64,000 bases of DNA from Neoceratodus forsteri (Eukaryota > Chordata > Ceratodontiformes > Ceratodontidae). The position numbers were made by a program, and so were the translations under genes. Numbering within the stretch: position 1 is the first letter of the stretch; every line of letters begins with the position of its first letter. Shown one piece after another: positions 54,259 through 64,000 of the stretch. Location: positions 701,855,501 through 701,919,500 of the forward strand of contig CM057454.1 of NCBI GenBank assembly GCA_016271365.2, given 5' to 3'. Under the pieces are notes generated by a model. That model saw only the letters and a program-made list of their open reading frames with translations, had not been told where the DNA came from and searched no databases.

Positions 54259-56212
54259 ATGACAGTTAATAAAATACATATTAAAAAGATCCTATCTTTC
54301 AAGAACCTGACTGATGATATTTTTAAGGTGGAAATTAATAAAATTGATTGGACTCCCTTGTATACTAAAGCTAATATAAATGATGCAGTGAGCTTTTTCA
54401 ATGTACAGATACTGAAAATTGTTGATACATTTTCACCTAAGGAAAGTACCGGATAAGAACAAAAAATACACCATAGCTAAATTCTAAATTGACAGATTTA
54501 TTTAAAAAAAGACACTTATCATGAAAACAATATAAAAACTGGTACAACAAATGATTTAAACAATTATTGCAAAATTAGAAATATCTGTAAGGTAGAAATT
54601 AAAATAGCAAAATGAAATTATAAAGAAGAACAATTAAAATATTTACTAAATCTAAAAAAAAATTGGGATTCATTTAAATAATTCTATCAATCAAAAAGTG
54701 CGGGAACAAGTAAATAAACTTAAAATTAATGAGACTGTAATAAGTGATGCTATGGATGTGCCAAACACCTTTAATGAGTTTTTCGCAGACATGGCTCAGT
54801 ATAGAAAACAAATAGATCATAATTTTGAGAATTTAATCATACGGCCAAGAACAAAATAGTGGAACAAAATAACCTGAAAGATGAAGTGAATACTCAAAAA
54901 TTTGGTTTCTTTAGGGTAGGTAAAAAACAAGTTCTTAAAGAGCTTCTGATACATCAAAGAAAACTTTGCAAAACACAGTAATTAGGTACAACTCAGCTTG
55001 CCTTAGCTTGCATTCCAAATATGTTCTATAGATTTCTGCTCCCCATCTTTTATTATAGAGGAAATGTGCATGAATACATGATCTTTATCTGTTAGAGTTC
55101 ATCTACCTCTAAAGCTTACTCCCTACTTCATGTCATAACCCTCTGTTGTGATATCACAATCTGTTGTCATGGGAGTAATTGTGATATCACAAACAGTGCA
55201 TTATGACCTCAGATGGGGAGAGAGCAATAGGAACAGATGAACTCTTCAGGAGCAGAGATCCTGTTTTCATGCAGATAGCCTCAGTAATAAATAACGGGGA
55301 GGAAAAATACAGAACTAATGTGAAATATGAACTGAACTGTGTCTAAATATTATATTTTGTTTAAGTTATCCTCAAGGTGTCAGCTGCTCTTTAACCTGCT
55401 GAAGAAACTAGACAGTAATAACGGTTCTGGTGTGGAAGAACTGTTAACAAGGTTAGTAAAATGAGTTGTCGATAAATTGCTTAGGCCAATTACTTATTTA
55501 TTTAACTTATCATTATGTACAAACACAGTACCAGAGCTATGGAAGACTGTGATAATGAAACTGATCTTTAAAAGTGTGAACAAATAATTGGACACCAATT
55601 CCAGACCAATATCTGTGTTGCAGGTACTGGCAGCAAATGCAGGAAAGAATCATATTTGGGCAGCTGACAGGATACTTAGAGAAAACCCAACTACTAAGTG
55701 CAGACCAGTATGGATTCGGGGGGGGGGGGTGCAGCATGTCGATGGCCTTGGTCAAGTTAGCAAGTGATATATATGACAACATGGACAAAGGATTATATAT
55801 AGGAAGGATCTTTGTTGACCTGAACAAGACCTTCGACTTGGTGGATCACCCCATTCTGATTCAAAAACTTAAACTGATTGGGGTGGGAAATCATGCGTTA
55901 GGCTGCTTTGAACATTATTTAACAAATAGCAGCAGGTAAAAATTGGATCTACAAAGTCTACAATGAGAAACATTCACACTGGGGTACTGCAGGGATCAGT
56001 TTTGGGTCTGCTCCTGTTTTCTATATTTATAAATGATTTACCAAGCATTTGTAAAGATTCATCTGTAATAATGTACACTAATGATACAGTGCTTTATTGC
56101 ACAGGCAAGACAGGAGTGGACCTAGAAGTTAAAATACAGCCTGTATATTGAGATTTACAAAAATGGTTTTCAGAAAACAAAATCCTACTTAATGAAAAAA
56201 AGACATTGAGCA
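54259..56212 (+). pseudogene. LINE linker and reverse transcriptase, first part
   Basis: The frame 54259-54456 carries VEINKIDWTPLYTKANINDA, a conserved block at the end of the endonuclease. Decayed linker text follows to about 54990. The RT is at 55540-56212: PISVLQVLA-like text, then YGFGGGGCSMSMALVKL (55637-55939), IFVDLNKTFDLVDHPILI (motif A, Asp kept), VLQGSVLGLLLFSIFINDL (55963-56151) and MYTNDTVLYC as motif C, where Ala-Asp-Asp is Thr-Asn-Asp. The G run at 55719-55728 is a likely frameshift point. The gene is inactive. Confidence 0.8.
55000..55345. other. Non-coding block inside the LINE
   Basis: Between linker and RT lies about 350 nt without LINE text. It holds two copies of the palindrome 'ttgtgatatcacaa' (about 55148-55161 and 55181-55194). 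It may be a small inserted MITE; ends and target duplication are unclear. Confidence 0.4.
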
Positions 56213-56639
56213 GGATATTCAAACTGCACCATGAAAGGGATCAAGTGGCTGCTCCATGCAGCTGAGATGCACTAGAGTACAAACTTGATATATTAAAATA
56301 AGATGCGCAATAGTGCATCTCATCTGAATATATCAAGTTATGTGTGCATCACAAATGGGGGCTGCCGACGATGCACCTCCATATCCCCCTGCTAGGTCTG
56401 AATACCTGGAATGGGAATACGCATCCCACCCTGCAGATGTGCCAAGCGCACATTCCAGATATTGAGACCGAAGCATGCAAATGGGGCCATTAGCCATGAA
56501 AGGTGCAAATGGGATCATTTGCATATCATTATGGCCCCATTTGCATGTCCTGTGCAGGGTGCCCTGTATGAAGACATGCAGGCCAAAGTTTCTGGCAGAC
56601 AAGTGGACCCCCCCCCTTCCCCATACCCCAGTCGCAAAC

Positions 56640-57660
56640 TTAATTATTATATCCTAGCTATCCCTGGTAGTTTAGTGGTACCCCCCCTTCCCCAAAACAC
56701 AATCCCAAATGTAATTATTATATCTTGCCTATCCCTGGTAGTTTAGTGGTACCCTCTCTCTTCCCCAATACCTGATTGCGCTGTATTAATACATTTCCCA
56801 TCCCTGGTATTCAAGTGGTACCCCCCTCATGGCTCTGATTGCAGCAAACCCCACACCCGAATCACCCTGGTAGTACAGTGGACCCCCACCCACTGAGGTA
56901 ACCAAACAATACCCCACTCCCCAGTCCCAGCATGGGCATGACAGCAGGTGGGCAGCAAAACCCACCCACACACCTCCACGGCTGCCTGCCGACTGCACTG
57001 TCACTGAATGACAGCTTACAGTGAGCTCTGCAATACCATTGGTTAACATCATCAACCAATGGGCTTGCAGTGAGTACTGTAAGCATTTATTCACAAGTTT
57101 GTGAATGATACTATGTTGCAAATGAATGCTTACAGTACTCACTGCAAGCCCATTGGTTGACGATGCTTACTGTAAGATGTCATTCAGTGACAGCGCAGTC
57201 GGTGGGCAGCCATGGAGGTGTGCAGGTGAGTTTTGCTGCCAACAAGTGCCATGCTCATGCTGAGATGGGGGAACAAGGTGGGATGTGGTTGTCTCAGTGT
57301 GTGTGGGGCTACTGGACCACCAGAGTTACAGGAATTTATGCAATTGGACTGTGATCATGTTTGGGTAGGGAGGGGGGATACCACTAGATTACTAGGGATG
57401 AATGAGGGATAACTGTGCTATATGGACTGAGATTGGAGAGGGAGGGGGGTACAGCTTGACTACCCAGCATACCTGGGGTCCAGCCACTACTCCAATTATG
57501 GACGGGGATGGGCGGGGGGTACCACTGGACTACCAGGGATACAGGGAGGGATACATATGTGCTATTCACAGATGGGGATGGGGGGGTAGCCACCCATGGG
57601 CTGGCCGCTGCTGTGTTGCACTGTGCATTACAGCAGCCCACCTGTGGGTAGCTATGACTT
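56640..57660. repeat. Large palindrome, ~0.45-0.55 kb arms
   Basis: The centre is near 57106, with the short perfect palindrome 'attcacaagtttgtgaat' at 57089-57106. Inner arms match closely: 'gagtactgtaagcatt' (57072-57087) against 57125-57140, then 'ccaatgggcttgcagtgag' and 'gtcactgaatgaca'. The outer arms consist of diverged ~75-nt units with 'ccctggtagt' and 'agtggtaccccc', in one orientation on the left and the other on the right. A 118-codon minus-strand frame at 56786-57142 is an accident of this repeat. Confidence 0.82.
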
Positions 57661-57749
57661 AGTCATGGTTTTTCCATGCCTATCTTTGTGCAGCACATCT
57701 CTGAGATGTGCAGACAACTGCTCTGCACATCTCACCTGAATATGGAGAT

Positions 57750-59235
57750 GTGCCATGTATGCAGGAGAATGTCCTCTCTGGATGCGCTGCATACATAATG
57801 CTTCACTGCATCAAGGGAAAATACCAGTAGAATGGAAACAAGCTGTAGTCATTCCTATTCATAAAAAGGGGAGAAAGAAAGATACGGGGAACTATCAGCC
57901 CATAAGTCAAACCTCGGTTATTTGTAAGGCCATGGAGAGAATTCTCAAGAATAGAATAGAAGGTCAATTGGAAATCAAAGGATTAAAATACAAAAAACAA
58001 CATGGTTTCACAAAAAGTAGATCCTGTACTATAAATCTCATCAGCTTCTATGAAAAAGCTAGTAAATCACTAGACTTAGACATTCCTGTGGATATTATTT
58101 TTTTGGACTTCAAAAAGGCCTTTGATAAAGTCTCTCATAAAATACTTATTGACAAAATGCAAAGTATGAAAATGGATCCAAGCATAACAATGTGGTTAGC
58201 CAAATGGCTTACTAACAGAACCCAGGTAGTCAGAATTTAGATACCTATTCAGACCAAATTGCTGCCACTAGCGGAGTTCCTAAGTGCTCTATCCTGTGAC
58301 ACGTTCTGTTTGGAATCTTCATGTTAGATCTGCATAATGAGATAACTGGTCATATCAGTAAGTTTACTGATGATATGAAATTATGTAGTGAGGTGAATAC
58401 CATAGATCAAATTATAGCCTTTCAAAATGATATCAACATTCCTGAAAAATGGAGTAAGCATAACAAAGTAACATTTAATGAGGAAAAGTGTGTAATTATG
58501 CACCTTGGGACAAGAAACCAGTATATAAAATATTACCTAAATAGGAAGGAGTTAAAACATGTTAAATCAGAAAAAGACCTATGAATCCTAGTAAATGAAC
58601 AATTATTACCAGGGGAATGCTGTAGACAAGCTGCATTAAGTTCAGAACGAATACTAACTGCTATTAGAAGATATTTTACCTGTAGACAGGAAGCTTGAGT
58701 GCTACCTTTGTATAAGTCATACATCAGGCCACACCTCGATTATGGAGCTGCCTTTTGGCACCGTATCTTACAAAAGACATAAAACTTCTTGAGAATGTAC
58801 AAAGAAAAACAACCAAGCTCATTCCAAGATTATACAATCTTCCATATGAAGAGAGGCGTAGGGAACTAAATGTATACAACTTAGAAACAAGGTGAAAAAG
58901 AGGTGATCTTCTTTTACTATTTAGCATCCTTCAGGATAATAACTTATGAAGGAATGTGACATTAAATATGCCAATAAACTGAATATTCTAAGATGTAATA
59001 ATAAACAACTATTTGTACATAGGGCAACTAAAAACAAAAGAAAACATTTCTTTACAATCAAGGCTATAACACCCTGGAATAAACTTCCACAGACCATTGT
59101 GGATGCAACAAAAGCTGAGCATTTCAAAGAACAATTAGATAAAAATTTCTTGCACATGTAAACCCATTTCCCATATGGTGTGGGGAGGTAGACTTGATGT
59201 CTTTGGCCTTCTTCTACCTTAATAACTGAGTAAAC
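57750..59235 (+). mobile_element. Nested CR1/Jockey-type LINE, 5' truncated
   Basis: It starts inside the RT and runs to a short 3' end near 59235 ('cttctaccttaataactgag'). It lies wholly within the foldback element's right part, and so is the youngest of three nested layers. Its RT differs from that of the surrounding LINE. Confidence 0.75.
57755..59160 (+). pseudogene. Nested LINE reverse transcriptase
   Basis: The frame 57755-58240 (161 codons) reads VIPIHKKGRKKDTGNYQPIS, KKQHGFTKSRSCTINLI and DIIFLDFKKAFDKVSHKILI (motif A, Asp kept). The frame 58321-58584 has motif C as FTDDMKL, keeping both Asp, with EEKCVIMHLGTRN after it. The C-terminal frame 58946-59161 has KRKHFFTIKAITPWNKLP. Stops at 58238, 58582 and around 58700-58945 separate them. 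The sequence is AT-rich compared with the CR1 copies. Confidence 0.82.
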
Positions 59236-59383
59236 CGAGTATACATTATCTTTGTACTGTGGCTCATCAGCACATGCGTGGCGCATCACCCCTGTTAAAT
59301 AAAGCCCTGGGGTGCATTTTGGTGATACGCTGGTGCAAATCAGTTGTGCATGGCGCATCCCTTTTCAATATCCAGGCCACTGA

Positions 59384-60300
59384 CTATGGTGTTTGGGCTG
59401 ACACGTAGATTACAAGGAAATAATACAGAACATAGTAGGAAGAAATGGTGTAAGTTTGGAAAGAGCAGAAGTGTTTAATTATTTAGTTGTGCTGTTAGAC
59501 AGTACACTGTCTTTTAATGAACACATTTCCAAAGTAACAAAAAAGTAAATAACAAATTGGGTTACTTGCATAGAAACAAAAACAGTTTGACTGCACAGGC
59601 CAAAAAGACAACAACAAGCCAGGTGTTACTACTAGTGCTGGAGTATAATTCAATTCTCTTGAATAATGCACCTGATGTATTGTTACACAGATGCACAGTG
59701 ATTTTTAATAAAATTATAAGATTTGCAACTAGTTATACAAATAAAAATGAACATCATTGTAAATGATATCAACATTTTGGGATATGGCCACCTAAGCAAA
59801 GAATTACGAATACAACGTTTATGTTTATACATAAATTATTTAACACATGAACTCCACTGACATTGTATGATTGCTTTAGTAGATCAAATAAGTCAAGATT
59901 ATTATGTAAAACATTGACAAAACACTTTACAGAAAACACAACTAATACAAAAATAGTTGAACACTCACTGATCATTTATGGACAAAAAATCTTAAATGAT
60001 TTGCTGCAAATGGGACTTAAATTTAATGTAAAGTAAAATGTTTTTAAGAAAAATATAGGAAATTATTTGGAAAAACATTCATTTGTTGTTGCTATGAGGT
60101 TACATAGCCCTGTATAGATAGGGTTATTGAATCTCATTGAACCTGGACAACATTTACAGTTATTCATTGTGCATTGTATATATTGTATATACTGGTATGA
60201 GTCAGAATTGTATTTTCTAAGTAGTTTTATTGATTTTATTTGATTATTGTACTCCATTTGTATTACTCTTCCCCAGGTGGTTCCACCCTTGGAACACACC
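59384..60300 (+). pseudogene. LINE reverse transcriptase, second part, and C-terminus
   Basis: After the DNA element the first LINE resumes with text for VFGLTRR-like and NYLVVLLDSTLSFNEHISKV, the thumb region typical of L2/Rex-type RTs (LG..LD..L....HI). The C-terminal text that follows (59557-59766: LVLEYNSILLNNAPDVLL and FNKIIRF) is broken by stops, and 59780-60300 is more decayed still. Confidence 0.7.
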
Positions 60301-60512
60301 AGCATTAGGGCACTGAGTCATTAGGGTGCAGATGTTGTCGACCACTGTTTTTGCAGGGGGATGAGCCCCTGTGCCCTACCTTGTGGAGGCTATGCCCCAC
60401 ACACACCCCTAACTATAGATTCCAACTTGGGGGGTGGGCTGACCTTAGGGAGAGGGTGGCGAGTTCCAATTTTGGAGCCCTAATGACTTGATGCACTAAT
60501 GCTGACACCCTG
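60301..60512. repeat. Short element with ~28-nt terminal inverted repeats
   Basis: 'gcattagggcactgagtcat' at 60302 is matched by the reverse complement of 'atgacttgatgcactaatgc' ending near 60511, with a few differences. The ~210-nt size fits a MITE. No target duplication was confirmed. It lies in the 3' region of the LINE. Confidence 0.6.
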
Positions 60513-60668
60513 AAGGAGTGCAGTGCCCCCAGGCATGGCTAAAAAAGGGTCATTTATCCAGCCCACCTTCCTGGTAAAACTAATAAATAAATAAATAAGG
60601 CATAGAAGGTGAACTTGATGGGTGATAAATACTATTTGGATAGGTGAAGGAAGAGGAAAGAGTCACTG

Positions 60669-61300
60669 TTAATGGACAAAGTGGAGCAAAATGACTGAAT
60701 GAGCCACAAAGGGAACAAGAATATGCCCATTGACCAGCGAAGTGCTGGTGGAAGAGTTCGTTATCCAGTATGGCCAGTTCAATTTAGTGTGATAGTGGGC
60801 CAATGCCGCTGCAGCTTTGGCTGAAAAAGATCTATGATAGTCATAAAAATGGGGTCCACCATAGCACATGCTTAAGTTGACCAGGAGGTATAAATCTAAT
60901 TCTTCACTTCGTACATGAAATGCCAAACAAATAATGCTGTGGAAGAGGATAAAAGCCAAGACAAATTCAGACTGTCATCTTGTGAAGGAGGTGAGGATAC
61001 TTAGATTTCAATATAACCAACACGTCACCACAGGAACTATTTTACTGTCCCTGATGTTGTGAGAGGAGATGAGAAGGGAGGCTAAATTGATGTCCTTTCC
61101 ATCAAGAATATCCTTGTGGAGGTGAGCTGGCATGAGATGAATGGTTGAAATGAATAGAGGAGATGAGGAGGATGATGTACCTGTGGTGAGAAGAGACAGT
61201 GGCAATGAAAGATGTGGAATATAGATGGAAGGAATAGTACCCTGAGGAGGAGGAAGAAGAGGAGCATTGCTTCTAGATGTGATAGTATGAAGAATTGATG
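60669..61300 (-). pseudogene. Ngaro gag
   Basis: The frame 60669-60959 has FYDYHRSFSAKAAAALAHYH and WPYWIT, a block I recognise from Ngaro gag proteins (a YHK-FSA-AAAAL pattern before a Tyr/Trp-rich segment). The frame 61008-61205 has LHKDILDGKDINLASLLI, the preceding conserved block. A frame shift separates them. The Cys motif that should end gag is not seen in frame. Confidence 0.65.
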
Positions 61301-62014
61301 GATTGGTCGGTGGAAGAGGCTAGAGTGAACAGCGAGCCTCCAAGGAAGTCATGCAGGATGGAAGATCCGAAATGGATGATGCCATCTGAGCCACAAAATC
61401 TCAGATTTCAGCAAACTGAGAGGATTCATGTTGAGGAACAGGCCAGCAGGGGACGGGGTTCTCAACTGGCCGAGATGAAGATGCCAGGAATAAGCCATGG
61501 AGTTCTTGCATTCAAGCAGATGCCAGGTAGTGGATGCCTCATTTAGAAAGTTCAGCTGTTGGTGGGGGCGAGGGCATGGCCCAGTCTTTGATAGAATGTT
61601 TTGTCTTGAAAGTGTGCTTATGGACCATAGGAACTGGAGAAGAGGTCAGGAAGACTGAGGATGTTTGCCTGTGAGGTGAGGAGGTATGCTGCTCGCAATG
61701 TCGGTCAGAAGGTCTTATGAAAGCAAAATAATAAAATTTAGAAAGAAGGGAACTGGAAGAATTAGCATGATGAAAACACTTCTATCCCAGATGGACTTGA
61801 AATGCACTAGGTAATAATACCATGATATTAATTTTAGACATATTGGTGATGGTGGAATGGATGACGGAAAGGAAATGAACTCCCAGTCTTAGTAACTATG
61901 GATAGTCCACCAGTGGTTGATACCGGTGTAGGTATAAGGTAGGAAAGTAGACTGGCTAGGTCCAGAATAGTTGGATATGGTTTGTAGCGGAGGTGGAATA
62001 GATGAAACAGAAAT

Positions 62015-62279
62015 CTCATCTCCGGTAGATGTGGCAATGCCACCTCCACTCAAATACCACTGAGGTATGAGTTATGGACAAAGGCTGTAGAAGTGAAGGA
62101 AATAGACTCGTGTGAATGGCATGGGCTCCCATCCTTGGCAGACAGGGCAAGTCTGCCATCACTCAATACCTCTAAGTAGAATTATGGATGGAGACTGCCA
62201 AAGAAATATATGGTTGACTATTGATAAAACAGATTCCCATCCCCGGTAGACAAGACAAGTCTACCTGCACTCAATACCT
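62015..62279. repeat. Three ~110-nt tandem units, each with a small hairpin
   Basis: Units start at about 62015, 62126 and 62232. Each contains 'cccatcc' or 'ctcatct', a hairpin, then 'actcaatacc'. The hairpin stems are ggcagac/gtctgcc in unit 2 and ggtagac/gtctacc in unit 3: the changed base pair keeps the stem. Unit 1 has gtggca/tgccac. A weaker fourth unit may start near 61879. The array lies in the leader region of the Ngaro fragment. Confidence 0.6.
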
Positions 62280-62616
62280 GTTAAGCAGTGTTAGGGACAG
62301 AAGCTGTGAGGTTGCTGCCACGTGCTGAGTAGGACAGGGCAGCAGGAGCTGAGGTACTAAAATGAGACAATTAGGAGTATGAATATTGGAGAGATAGAAA
62401 TACAAGAAGCAAACCTGTTAAAATGCAGAAAAACACAAATTGTGATGTATTAGGATAATAAGGCATCCTGGTGTATGGGCGAAGCAAACTGAGCAACTCA
62501 AATATGAGCAACTCAATTTGCACACCCGATGGAGTAGCAAACATGATACTGTAGTGAGGGGAGGGAATAGCAAGTGTGGGAGGACAGACTAGCAAGGGCG
62601 AATGAAGTGGGAATAG

Positions 62617-62745
62617 AAACAAAGAAACATAGAATTTGATGGCAGATAAAGACTGCTTGGCCCACCCAGTCTGCCCATTTCCCTACCTAATGGATAAGCT
62701 GCAGATCCTAGTTAACCAACAGCCTACTTCTTTCCCTCCCCAGAT
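62617..62745 (-). mobile_element. CR1-type LINE 3' end
   Basis: The octamer tail (plus-strand 'gaaacaaagaaacatag') is followed by text nearly identical to 30612-30720 and 45690-45800 ('ttggcccacccagtctgccc'). Only ~130 nt of 3' untranslated region remain; the junction with the next element is near 62745. Confidence 0.85.
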
Positions 62746-64000
62746 CTTATTCTCTCTCTCTCCTCTCTCTCTCTTTGATCCAGCCCTTGCTTCGGATCAC
62801 TGGACCTCTGCCAAGCACGGCCACGGCTCCTGTAGCCTGCCGCTTTTGCCATCACCTCAACCCACCTCCCGGACCAGTGCCGATGGGTAAGACCTCAGAT
62901 CATGGTTGGTTAAGCCGTGAGTGGCTGCCATTGGTCACAGCACCAACAGCTAGTGCCCGATTGAACCTCCTGCTTCCCAGACTGCCGCTGATTGGCTGGC
63001 TGTGTTCTCCCTGCCTTGCTCTGCTCACTGGGTGCTGCGCCCATAGACTTCTATTGTATTTTGCCATAATTTTTTGCCCGCCTGCCCCTCCCCCCGGTAC
63101 TTTACTTAAGTACACCATAATCCCGCCCTCTCACTACCTAAACCCCACCTCTCTTTACCCATTGGCTCCCCTCTATTGACACCTTTTCTACCCCCATGCC
63201 TACTTCCATCCCCAATCATCCTTTGCCAGTTCTCTCAATCTCCCCCATACCCTCTGCCATCCACTGTCTCAGCTCTTCTATTCACACACTCTCACTCTCT
63301 GTCCAAATATGCCTTCTCCTTCCTTCTGTCACCTGTATACCTACGCCAGCAATGACAGTGCTTTCACACCTATTCCTTCCTCTCCTGCTCCTTCTTTCTC
63401 TTCCTCTCTCTTCTCTTCCTGGCCCTGCCTATCCCCACCTCCCCCCACCTCTCCATCCTCTTTATTGCTTCTTGTTACTCCTGGGATACCCTCCATTACC
63501 CTATGTGTCCCCCGTATGGCCCTCCTCACTGTTACCATGATACCTTCCCGAATCATAGACTTTCTTCAAGTTGGATCATCTTCCCACACTATACCAACTT
63601 ATAACTCACGGACTTGGTCGTATGGTGCCCACCTATCTCCCCACCTACAAACAACGATGTAAATTGTCCCTTAAGGTTCTGCGCCCTTGCTCTCTTAAAC
63701 TCATTCTCCTCTTCCTACCTATATCAGGAAATGTCCACCTGAACCTGGGCCCTGTTTGTCCATGCCCTGGAAAAACCCCTGGGACTCTAACTCTGGCTAC
63801 CATTAATATATGCAGACTTCTTCCAAAGATTGATGCCCTCTAAGCCTTCATCTGCCAACACAACCCGAATATTCTTGCTCTTGTTGAAACCTGGCTGACT
63901 ACAAAAGTCTCTGATCATGCTTTAACAATACAGGGGTACACCATTCACAGGTTTTACCGGGTAGCAAAGAAAGGAGGAATATGTGCCATATATATCAAAG
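62746..64000 (+). mobile_element. LINE 5' region leaving the window
   Basis: CT-rich leader sequence (62746-63570) leads into an endonuclease. The element continues past the right edge. Its 5' boundary is not certain; it is placed where the CR1 text ends. The open frames over 62775-63540 overlap in several frames, are Pro/Ser/Leu-rich and have no domain. Confidence 0.65.
63571..64000 (+). pseudogene. LINE APE-type endonuclease, N-terminal part
   Basis: The frame from 63571 reads SGNVHLNLGPVCPCPG, the motif that precedes LINE endonucleases in the L2/Rex/Jockey clades. Then come LTLATINICRLLPKIDAL (Asn block), ILALVETWLTTKVSD (catalytic Glu in ETW) and GGICAIYIK at the window edge. A TAA at 63841-63843 interrupts the frame, probably a C to T change in a Gln codon; the frame is otherwise open. 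The catalytic Asp and His blocks would lie beyond 64000. Confidence 0.85.

Larger units (their letters stand above)
56213..59383. mobile_element. Foldback-type DNA element, itself split by a LINE
   Basis: The ends are loosely inverted: 'caggatattcaaa' near 56218 and, in reverse complement, 'ctggatattgaaa' near 59377. LINE text breaks off before and resumes after it. Its interior up to 57750 is dominated by a large palindrome (56640-57660). A second LINE sits at 57750-59235. The remainder (59236-59383) is the right end. No transposase is present, so it is a non-autonomous element. Its superfamily is unknown. Confidence 0.6.
54255..60597 (+). mobile_element. LINE of L2/Rex/Jockey type, interrupted
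   Basis: The copy starts in the region after the endonuclease (KIDWTPLYTKANINDAV) and runs through the RT. It is broken at 56212 by a 3.2-kb DNA element, resumes at 59384 and ends with a 3' tail of ATAAATAA units at about 60573-60597. The tail matches 39611-39641. A small element (60301-60512) lies in the 3' region. Removing the inserts gives about 2.9 kb, a 5'-truncated copy. Confidence 0.78.
60660..62612 (-). mobile_element. Ngaro 5' fragment: gag region and leader
   Basis: Minus-strand gag text occupies 60669-61300, and the leader with repeats follows to the right up to about 62612. RT and recombinase are absent: the LINE tail ends at 60597 just left of the gag. It is a second Ngaro copy, complementary in content to the one at 44046-51745, which lacks this 5' part. 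Confidence 0.65.

Noticed and set aside
56786..57142. 118-codon minus-strand frame
   Set aside because: It spans the centre of a palindrome and consists of repeat units.
1..64000. CRISPR arrays, operons or bacterial-type features
   Set aside because: No regularly spaced identical short repeats, no bacterial gene density; the sequence is vertebrate repeat DNA.

Overview
The window is a vertebrate gene desert built almost wholly from transposable elements. I found no host protein-coding gene, no rRNA gene and no CRISPR array. The mix (several CR1-type LINEs, an L1, other LINE clades, a DIRS and two Ngaro tyrosine-recombinase retrotransposons, a hAT remnant and foldback DNA elements) suits a large, repeat-rich genome. 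It suggests an amphibian, perhaps a caecilian. That guess rests on the repeat mix and on a CR1 3' end of a type I associate with caecilians, so it is tentative. Layout. 1-1943: CR1 fragment (-). 1944-2936: unclassified coding remnants (-). 2937-9780: almost complete DIRS element (-) with inverted terminal repeats, an internal complementary region, gag, RT/RNase H and tyrosine recombinase, plus two tRNA-like modules upstream of gag. 10128-12605: second CR1 (-). 12606-12832: hAT transposase C-terminus (+). 12833-13419: direct repeats and a 46-nt-arm palindrome. 13420-15440: CR1 (+). 15543-22589: L1 (-) between 18-nt target-site duplications. 22608-25128: nothing recognised. 25129-28659: an unclassified repeat family whose modules open with a hairpin and a GTTAGGGTT motif, with a foldback at 26186-26405. 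28660-33148: a long inverted repeat whose right arm is split by a CR1 (30588-32907). 33149-35039: nothing recognised. 35040-41870: a chain of plus-strand LINE fragments, two of them carrying small inserted elements. 41871-43755: probable solo LTR with a 4-bp target duplication. 44046-51745: Ngaro element (-) split by a full-length CR1 (45670-50040) that has a 12-nt target duplication. 52020-53190: foldback and ~290-bp tandem repeats. 54255-60597: a plus-strand LINE split by a palindromic DNA element that is itself split by another LINE. 60660-62612: Ngaro gag fragment (-). 62617-62745: CR1 3' end (-). 62746-64000: 5' part of a LINE (+) leaving the window. How the parts relate. The genes here are retroelement ORFs, nearly all broken by frameshifts, stops or catalytic substitutions. 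The nesting gives relative ages: the host Ngaro is older than its CR1, the inverted-repeat element is older than its CR1, and at 54-60 kb the order is LINE, then foldback element, then LINE. The least explained sequence is the hairpin/GTTAGGGTT module family at 25-29 and 33 kb, which also shares a short unit with the foldback at 52 kb.
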